Assembly: GCA_003415625.1 (NCBI GenBank)
Contig: PYIU01000003.1
Location: 5,146,001 to 5,210,000, forward strand
Source of the DNA: Aquanectria penicillioides
Lineage: Eukaryota > Ascomycota > Sordariomycetes > Hypocreales > Nectriaceae
Direction of reading: 5' to 3'
Length of the DNA: 64,000 bases
In this document: positions 56,343-64,000 of the stretch, in pieces
Position numbering within the stretch: position 1 is the first letter of the stretch
How the letters are laid out: every line of letters begins with the position of its first letter
Notes under the pieces: generated by a model
The model's database searches: none
What the model was told of the DNA's origin: nothing
The model's input: only the letters and a program-made list of their open reading frames with translations
Program-made: the position numbers and the translations under genes

Positions 56343-59300
56343 GGCACGGCAGGCATCATAAATCGTGCACCGACCGCGCGAGAATGAAGTCGCGGCCAGG
56401 GTGACGACTGGTGACGACGGGAGACGAGAGAGGGAAAATTGGCGATGGAATTATGTCGAGGCGAAGACGGAGGATTGAAAGGGCAGGCGCTACCCAGGCA
56501 GTGTGGGCTCTGAGGGGACGAGCGAAGAGGGAGGCGACGCAGAGATGGCCCGGGCGTAGTAGTGCAGGCTCTGAACCAGGCACTGGCTGGGCTTTTGGCG
56601 GCTGGATTTGGCGCTGGAAGGGAAAATAGTGGGGGGAAGACGGAGAGGGGACGCTGGGGAGAGCAGCGTGGTGGTGAATGAGAACGGGAATGGGAATGAA
56701 TACGAGAATGGAAGTAGAAGAGGAGGGGGAGATGGGGTAGGAAGATGGAGATGGAGATGGAGATGGAGATGTAGATAAGGAGGAGAAAGCAAGCAAGGAA
56801 GGGAAGAGCAAGAGGAGAAACGTTATGGAAACAAGACCAGTGAGTTGAGTTGGTGAGCAGGTGAGCGAGCAAGTCGCGGTGCAAGAGGGGAAGGAAGACC
56901 AGGAAAAAAAAGGGCCCTGAGGGACTGGCACTGTCTGGTGTAAAAGGACGGGAAGACGGAAAGTACGGGTACGGGGACGGGGGTGTGCGACAGTGGCGCG
57001 TAGGTGTGCGATGGTGCGAAGAGACCCCCAAAAAGAAGTGCCAGTGGGCCTTGGCGTTAGCGCGAGCGGGTGGGTGTGGGTGTGGCTATAACGGGTGTGG
57101 AAGTGCAGGAGACGGACCAGAAGGGATGGCTCTGTCGTTCGTTGGTGGAGGAGGAGCCGAGACAGGGACGCACTCGGGAGACCCCAATGATAACCTGCGT
57201 AAGAGAGAAGAGGGACAAGAGGAAGAAAAAAAAAGAGCCCGAAGTGCGTTGGATGGCAGAGAATGCCGAGTGTGAAAAGAGAGAACAAATGTTCGAGGGA
57301 GGCAGCCGTCGCGAGCAGGACGGCCAAAAATACGGCCGGGAATTAGAGCCAGAAAAAACCCGTCGGCGCGGTGCGGCGGCTCTAATGCCAAGACGGATAA
57401 GAGCTGGGCCTGGGGAAACGCTCAAGGGAGATAAATTAGTCAACCACGAAACGCGGAAATCAACGTAGTTTATCAATTGAAGGTATGCCGCTTGCACTAG
57501 TAGGCGTTGCTGACGGGCGCTCTGGATTCTTGATACGAGAGGCGATTGATGACATCTGACGATGGAAGAGAAGGAGTACAAGGGAGTTGAGAGAAAGTAA
57601 GGAGGAAGAATGATGAGCTCCCTCAGGGCAGAGTAGGGAGTTAGAGAGGCTGGGTTCAACAATGCCATCCTCTTCCCTAACCTCTCGTTCTATTGGGCAG
57701 GCATGCGGGAACGGGGGCCTGCAGCAGGTCGGATAAGGATGCGAAAAGTACTGGACACAAGATAATTCTCATGGGTGGTCGGTTTGATGAATACGGCAGT
57801 GGAAAGGGAGGAGGGGGGAAGAGCTGTCAAATCAACCCTCGCCAACAGGCGGACCAACAGTACCGACCAACAGTCAAGTCTCACACATTTCAACGAGCTC
57901 AAGGCAAGGGAGACCCGGAAGAATGAGCGAATGGCCGTCTGAGAGGTATTTTTGCTTTTCAACTCCGGGGATTTTCGCTCGCGTCCGTGGTGTTTTGATG
58001 CATTGAGATGCGAGGAGATTTAGGGGGGACGAGCGTGAGGGAGGGATACCAGCACTGCACATCCCATCCAGGTGCGATGGTTGGTGGCTGCTAACGCACA
58101 CTCCCCTCTGGACACACCACCAAACACTAAACTATTGATGGATCTTTTGTCGGTGCTTCTCAGAGGAGACGAAAGTGTTCGAGCAGAATGAGATTCCTGA
58201 TCTCTCTTATTCCGGTTTCCCTACACAAACTCCACCACCTTCTGCTTATTCGGCTGTCTCGCTAGTTATGTAGTAACGTTTATACCACAAGCAAGTGAAA
58301 GAGGGTTGAGCAAAAGAGTACGGACGTAGAACGGTAGGTATGCATGTGTATCCGAAATACCCGCCCCTCACTTGGTTGGCTCCCTCTCAGGTGTGCGCGC
58401 CCCGTCGTATTGTCCTTGATCCTTCACACTCCTCCAGCCCTGGGAGCCCTGTCCGTCAGCAACTAGGAACACGACTATAATAACCGTGCCATGGCTCCCC
58501 GTGACAAGCCCCAATGCAAGTGGCTTACCCATGGCACTCTATTCTGCGCCTTACACAAACCAAAATCGCCACGGCTCACAAAGTGAACCTCTGGACAAGC
58601 CATACCAGTCAAAGGCAGTGCATCCTATGAACCTCTCTCTTCTGTGGGAGGTCTAAGCGGGGTAGGCCTTCGCCGCCAGCCCTCTCTTGCCCGAGTATGG
58701 TGACATAGATAGTTCTTGGGATGAGATATTCCCCTGGGGATTCATTCCAGCCGCTCCACAGTGCCCCTATCATTTATGCGCCTGGGTGACTCTCCCAGCC
58801 GTTACCACCGAGCTGGACATCCTGGCAGCTTCAAGACATTTGAGAGGCAACCTCAAGTTTGTCTGCTCCCATTGTTGTCAATCAGCTACCTACAATACAT
58901 GGTTGTGGCGTGTCATCACACATATTGTTCATCGAATCGGTCAGTGGAGACCAGCCCGGGGCCGTCGGGCAAGATAACAATCTGATCCAGCTGGATCCCT
59001 CTGTCAACCAACTTTGTCCAGCATCGTCCACATGCCTGTTGGATGAACGTGTGTATCTTTGGGAAGGGTGAAGCTGCCTCGTATCTGCTTCGGTAGCACA
59101 TTCTCAATCACGTACTCGCCAAGTGAATATGCTTCCGACCACACAGCCAACCCTGATGTAACACGCATCTAACGTGCATTCTCGTGTGCGGGAGTTGATG
59201 GAAGAAATGAAATCGAACGGGAACTGAGCCGAATCGGATCTGCACTTCCGCCAAGCTTCTGCGCCCAAAAGCTTGTCTGCCACGACGTACCCAGCTTCGT

Positions 59301-62300
59301 CCAGGGGCCATGGCCCACGGACCACGAGGCCCCAGGCTTCCACCCAAGAAGTTCAGAGCGGACCAGCCAAACTGCATGGGGCAGCGACGCAAACACATTT
59401 ACCACACCCACCCTCACACCCTCCAGAACCCCGGTCGCACCGAAAGCCAAATTTTGTATTCCCCAAATGGATGTCAAGGAGGAGGAAGGTGGAGGAGGGG
59501 ACTTTGCATGCCACCTCCTGTTTCATTCTCAACCTTTGGATAACGTGAAGTGGCCGTTGGCTCTGCTACCACTCTGTCAGTTCACAAGGCGGACCGGACC
59601 ATCATACTATGTGCACTGGACGACACTTCGTACAGTCAGTAAATAAATAAATACCGGTAAATGAATAAACGAAGGCATAATAAATACATAAATAAATGCA
59701 GGGCAGGCTCAGTTGGCCGATGACAATTTCATCTCGTTTGGTCTGCGTGGCGCGCGCGCGGTGAAGAAAAATCTGTGGAGAAGATGGATGAAGGCTTGAT
59801 TTGACCTGACTTGCAAGCTGTCCAGCCCCTGTCTTTTCATAGTTACTGAGTGCTGGACCGGGATCCGCGGGACCAGAGCCGACTAGGTGCATGTATCCAA
59901 ATCCCATAGTGTAGCGGTGGGCAGGCTGGCGCGAAACACGAGGCGCCGCCCCCCCCGCTTCTGCTGTCGTTCTTTTTTAACTGGACTCACCACCACATGG
60001 CTTTTGATGTGTTCCACGGCCGTGGCCCTCCCTGCATGCTAGACATGCCTGAAACTATTCTGACTATCCCGTAGACGAGCAGGCAATCGAGCCGGAGGCT
60101 GCGGCAGCCCGGCTCAGTCGGCACCACACGTCCTCGCAGGTCACAGTGAACAGAGTGACCTTGGATGCCAGAGGGCCTCGGACGAGAATGGACGGAATAC
60201 AGACCGCGATGGGGCCGCTGCGAGGATGGGAGAAACCCCAAGGTCACCCAGCAAAGCTCCACGAAGGGCCATCGACTCCCCCGAGACGTTTCTCGCAGTA
60301 CATGGTGGAAAAGGGTTCATTCAGGCCGGCGGCCCTGGGACGCGGGGTGGCTGTGCCTGTTGTGCCCTGTCTCCACCTCTCCAACTTGTCAACCCTTCCG
60401 CACTGGATCTGTCGTGGCCGGGCTTTAGGCGACGGATGGCGGGTGATGCGCGATGGTTGACGGTTGACGGTCGACAGGCGGCGGCAGTCCAACGCGACAA
60501 GCCAGAGGACGGCTTGGGCTTGCCGGGAAGCTATTGTGGACTGCTGGGGCGGCCACTTTCTCCAAAACTAGAACCCCTCAAGAAGGTCTGGATGCAATCA
60601 TGGACTCGCAAGGGTCACTCCAGGGCCTGTTGTGTGGACGCCACTTGACGTAAAACATGGGCGCGAAATGCGGAATGAGCCCTTTGTCGCCGCATGACTC
60701 CATAATAGTAAAAATTTCACAATTCATCAGAGGTCTGCTGGGAGCGGACGTCCTTGTTCGCCAGAGCTAGGTCGTCCGTCGTGTCTTCGGCATGGCTGGT
60801 CCGGGGACCTGGGGGCGGTTGCTGTTGTTTTGTTCCTGAGGCAGTTAACGGCGGCACGCCACATTCCGTTCTCCCTCAGCGTCGCAGCTGCCACACCGCC
60901 ACCGTCGTTGCCACGCAGCTCTCCTCTTGCCTTATCGGTGCAATAAGAGACATTCATGTGCTCCTTGCAAACCGGCGCTTTGAGCACCCCGTTGCCAAAC
61001 CCGCTAAATGACGTTGCCGATCTTCCTCATGGCGCCGTGCTAACACAGTTTCCATGGCGGGGCAGACACCATTACCACCATTACATGTAAGTTACCACAA
61101 TTGCATTGCCCCCAGAGCTTGACTCGCACGCGGAATTCGCATGAAACAATGGATGCAGCATGATTACCGTACATGTCCAGTCAGCGCCGCTGTAGTCAAC
61201 GACCAGACAGAATCGTCACCAGCGTCTCACTCTCCGTACATGACACGGGACAGAAATTTTCCATCTGTCACTGCCAAGCGCCATGCTCTGCGTAACCTCT
61301 GGGGGGATATCCTCGATTTAAGATTTTTTTTTCTGTTCTCTCTTATTCTTCGTGTCAGACAATCGACATGATCGTCATGCTGATGTGCGAGTCCTGAACC
61401 TATCACTGGCAAAGCCTGCCCCGTGCGTGTGACGTGTACGTATCTGCACTGCACTCTTCTGTGCACTCCAAAAATGGTCGGTCACCCATCTTATTCCGCA
61501 TATCCCTAGTCTCAGAGCATACGTAACCCAAGGGTTCCTAAGGAAGAAAAAAAAGAAGACAGAAAAACCTTACCATGCCGAAGGGGACGGGATGTCGCTG
61601 CCATCGTCGGTAATTACGGCCCGTCCGACCCACCGTCCATGGTTCCAAGTCACCCGTGATAATTGGGCCCGGAGGCCGGCGGCAACTCTCGACGCGCTTC
61701 ACATGCAAAGCAACTATTGCTGCGTGGTGCTGCTACCTGACGAGAAAACAAATCCTAAATCACCAGCCTCTCTCTTCTCTTTCTTGAAGCATTCTTAAAG
61801 CGCCGACAAGTAAGTCTCCCCTTTGTCCCTTATCTTTTCCTCTGATTTCCTACGCAGCACCGCCTCCGGCCCGCTCACACAGCTGACCTAGTCGAGCTGA
61901 TAACAAGGATCGGGCCACTTCACCAAGCCGCCCACCAATGCGGCTGAGAGCTTCGGTCTGTCCCCGGTGACTTTTCGGAAACTGGCTGGTACGCATCTCA
62001 CACTCGACGTCGCCTCATCGTTCCTAGAATTGGCCTGATGGGCTTGAACGACGCGGCCCGTGACTGTAAATGGCCTCCTGTTTTGATTTCAGCAGATGAT
62101 ATCTTTATTTTGTGACACACCCGCGCCGTATCCATCGATTATTGTATGTGACACGGTGATTTCTTGATCGAAGCATCATCGAGGAATTGATGGAGTCGAA
62201 TGAAATGAAAGAGAGCCGAGTGTCAATAATAGTTGGACCAAAGCCTTCGTTGTCGTAAAGCATATCTTTTCTAGTCACATTGTGTCAACATAATGTACAG

Positions 62301-62483
62301 CCCTGGCTGGGATGTCATCAATCTGCATAGTCCATTCAAAACACAACCGTCAATTCATCTTGACCATATCTTGAGTGAAGGCAATTTGACTACCTGCGAA
62401 GTGTAACTGTCCTTACCTTTAACTGGATTGTTCACCAGCTCCTGCCCAGACATTTGCTAGTCAAGTCCCTATTGATTCGCTCT
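56343..62483. other. 6.1 kb gene-poor region, RING gene leader to het-c 3' end
   Basis: The first kilobase is pyrimidine-rich on the minus strand and is probably the long 5' leader, and possibly an unfound first exon, of the RING gene; it includes a (GATGGA)n tract at 56744-56771. Farther right are patches of ordinary sequence, an AAAT-rich stretch at 59638-59697 and a GCGCGC run near 59750. No frame shows a domain, signal peptide or splice pattern that I would defend. Confidence 0.5.
56744..56771 (+). repeat. (GATGGA)n repeat
   Basis: Between four and five hexanucleotide units in the leader region of the RING gene. Confidence 0.9.
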
Positions 62484-64000
62484 CTACCAGCGGCGTTCGC
62501 CTCCATATCCGTTTCCGCCGCCATACTCGTCCCGGCGCCCATATTCACCACCATAGCCTCCCTGACTCTGGCGCGCGTATTCATCGGCAGCGCCGCCTCC
62601 GTATCCACCCTCGTCACGGCGTTCATGACCTCCGAAACCACCCTCCTCGCGGCGTTCATAGCCTCCACCTCCGTATCCGCCTTCCTCGCGGCGCTCATAT
62701 CCACCACCACCACCGCCGTAGCCACCACCTCCAAATCCACCTTCTTCGCGGCGATCATGCCCACCACCGTAGCCACCACCACCACCGCCGCCGCCGTAGC
62801 TGTGCTCCTCGCGACGTTCCTCGCGGCGTTCATAACCGCCTCCTCCGTAGCCGCCCTGGTCTTCATTGCTATCCCTTCGGCGGTGATGGCGGCGGCGATC
62901 ATTATCATCGCCGTCATCATCGTCCTTGCGATGGTGGCGGCGGTTATCATCATCATCATCATCGCGGCGGTAGCCTCCACTCGAGCCATGGTGCTCTTGG
63001 CGCTCAGTACGCTGCTCGTAGCCACCACCATAGCTGGCATGAGTTTCCGTTCGCTGCTCATAGGAGTAGCTTTCAGTTCGTCGACTGTCGCTGGATTCCT
63101 GCTGCTCGTAGCGGTTGTACTCAGACCGCTGGCTCTCCTGTCTAGAGTCGCCAGACAGAGCACCGCCGAAAAGCGAAGAGGCGGCACCAAGGAAGCCACC
63201 CAGTCCGCCCTCTTCCTTCTGCTGTTGCTGAGAGGACTGAGGCATCTTGAATCCGGTGTTTTGCTCGACAAGGCCGGAGATGGCACCACTGGCGCCCTGG
63301 ATGATGGCATTGGCAGCAGCGCCGGCAATCTTATCTTCCATAGTTTCAGGCTCGCCGTAGAGCTTTCGCATCTTGAGCTTGCCTGCACAACCGTGGCCGT
63401 GGCCGGTATCCTGAACACCCTCCTTGTGGTTCTCGCCGTTCTGAACTCCATCACGAGTTAGCTTACGGCGGTAGTCTTCCTGAGTGCGCCCGCCTAGATC
63501 GTTCCACCACTCCTTGACAGTGTCGAAGCAGCGGTTGCGACCTTCGCGGACTCCTCGATCTCCTAGCTCACGCTGAGCGGGGTGATGCATGATGCCGTGC
63601 ACGATGGTGTCAAGAAGACGATCAACATCGACGCTCTCATCATCCATAGCATTCATGAGCTGGGGAACGACCCAGTGCACCATACCAGCGGCACATCGAC
63701 CGGCAATTTCATTGAGGATCTGGGTAGTTTGTCAGGGAATGAACATTTGTACGAGTTTGTAACGAAAAACCAAAAAAAAAAAAAAAAAGAGAGAGAAGAG
63801 AGAAGACTTCAAATTCTCAACTCGAAGGGGCTGACGACTTACGTTCGAGAAATGATCCTTGGAAAGCATGGAGTGGGTAGGGTCGGTAGAATTGTCATCA
63901 CTGAAGACGATGTGTTGCTCTCGCTCACTGCTCTGGATGATCTCATCGGAACCAGTCTTCAGCTCATTCTTGATCTGGCTGATAAGAGGGATGATGAAAG
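62484..64000 (-). CDS. het-c: HET-C family protein, partial (N-terminus beyond the right edge)
   Basis: Visible exons are 63843..64000 (continuing off the window) and 62484..63719, with a 123-bp intron that carries a 17-A run (a T run on the coding strand). The conserved block reads FIIPLISQIKNELKTGSDEI, then DPTHSMLSKDHFSN, then ILNEIAGRCAAGMVHWVVPQ, matching the HET-C family. After about 230 visible residues comes a tail of about 240 residues: Gln/Glu/Ser-rich, then an Asp/Arg/His stretch, then Gly-Gly-Tyr-Glu-Arg-Arg-Glu-Glu-type repeats ending YGGERRW. In Neurospora crassa, het-c alleles take part in heterokaryon incompatibility through a variable segment in the N-terminal part, which is not visible here. 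The same name covers conserved homologues in fungi with no known role in allorecognition, so a self/non-self function is only possible. The Gly-rich tail is a known family feature. Confidence 0.9.
62487..62880 (-). repeat. Gly-Gly-Tyr-Glu-Arg-Arg repeat region within het-c
   Basis: Degenerate tandem units of 27-45 bp encode GGGGYERREEGG-like and GGHDRREEGG-like segments. Because of the repeat, the opposite strand also stays open for 335 codons (62454-63461), but that frame is a shadow. Confidence 0.85.

Noticed and set aside
56356..57327. 323-codon minus frame rich in Ser, Leu and Pro upstream of the RING gene
   Set aside because: Pyrimidine-rich leader read as protein. It might contain part of a missing first exon, but as a whole it is not a gene.
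62454..63461. 335-codon open frame opposite the het-c tail
   Set aside because: It is the antisense of a Gly/Arg-rich repeat region; the codon pattern of the real gene keeps the other strand open. No domain or start context supports it.
1..64000. Transposons, CRISPR arrays, phage genes, biosynthetic gene cluster
   Set aside because: No transposase, reverse transcriptase, long terminal or inverted repeat, spacer array, or core polyketide/peptide synthetase was recognised. Signs of repeat-induced mutation were not evident by eye and would need dinucleotide counts.

Overview
The window is from a filamentous ascomycete (Pezizomycotina, most likely a Sordariomycete). Genes carry short introns of roughly 46-230 bp with GTRNGT-type donors and CTAAC-like branch sites. 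The window also holds a HET-C family gene, Leu3-like and ordinary Zn(II)2Cys6 regulators, an EDEM/Mnl1 mannosidase, PEX2 and a small Tim chaperone. No bacterial, viral or transposon genes were seen. I support 14 protein-coding genes. The species cannot be named from the sequence alone.

Layout. 1-9 kb is a compact housekeeping block: the RMD5/GID2 ubiquitin-ligase subunit (cut by the left edge, minus strand) diverges from an STB6-like Sin3-binding protein (plus). TIM10, an aldehyde dehydrogenase and a 68-residue two-exon gene of unknown function follow, all minus. 10-12.4 kb holds a Leu3-like Zn2Cys6 factor (plus). 12.4-23.9 kb is an 11.5 kb stretch without a convincing gene, rich in microsatellites and homopolymers. 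At 23.9-25.6 kb is a Myb/SANT-like regulator whose frame breaks four times. 25.6-30 kb is again empty. 30-33.2 kb is the Mnl1-type mannosidase, with two similar frame breaks, and APRT follows at 33.9-34.6 kb (minus). 34.6-41.8 kb is the second large gene-free block. From 41.8 kb come a polytopic membrane protein (minus), PEX2 (minus), a second Zn2Cys6 factor with a 17-nt microexon (plus), a conserved membrane-hairpin protein (plus) and a PA-like/RING-H2 ubiquitin-ligase-like protein (minus). 56.3-62.5 kb is gene-poor, and the window ends inside a het-c homologue (minus) with a long Gly/Arg-rich tail.

How the genes relate. This is not an operon or a recognisable biosynthetic cluster. Shared themes are protein quality control (GID ligase, EDEM mannosidase, RING ligase), organelle biogenesis (Tim10, Pex2), regulation (STB6-like, two Zn2Cys6 factors, Myb-like) and possible allorecognition (HET-C).

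Main caution. Six apparent single-base losses, most of them in short homopolymers, interrupt two otherwise well-preserved genes. The simplest reading is base-calling or assembly error. I found no strong candidate for a novel multi-gene system. The best leads are the large regulatory deserts, the small spliced gene, the frame-broken regulator and the repeat-rich HET-C tail.
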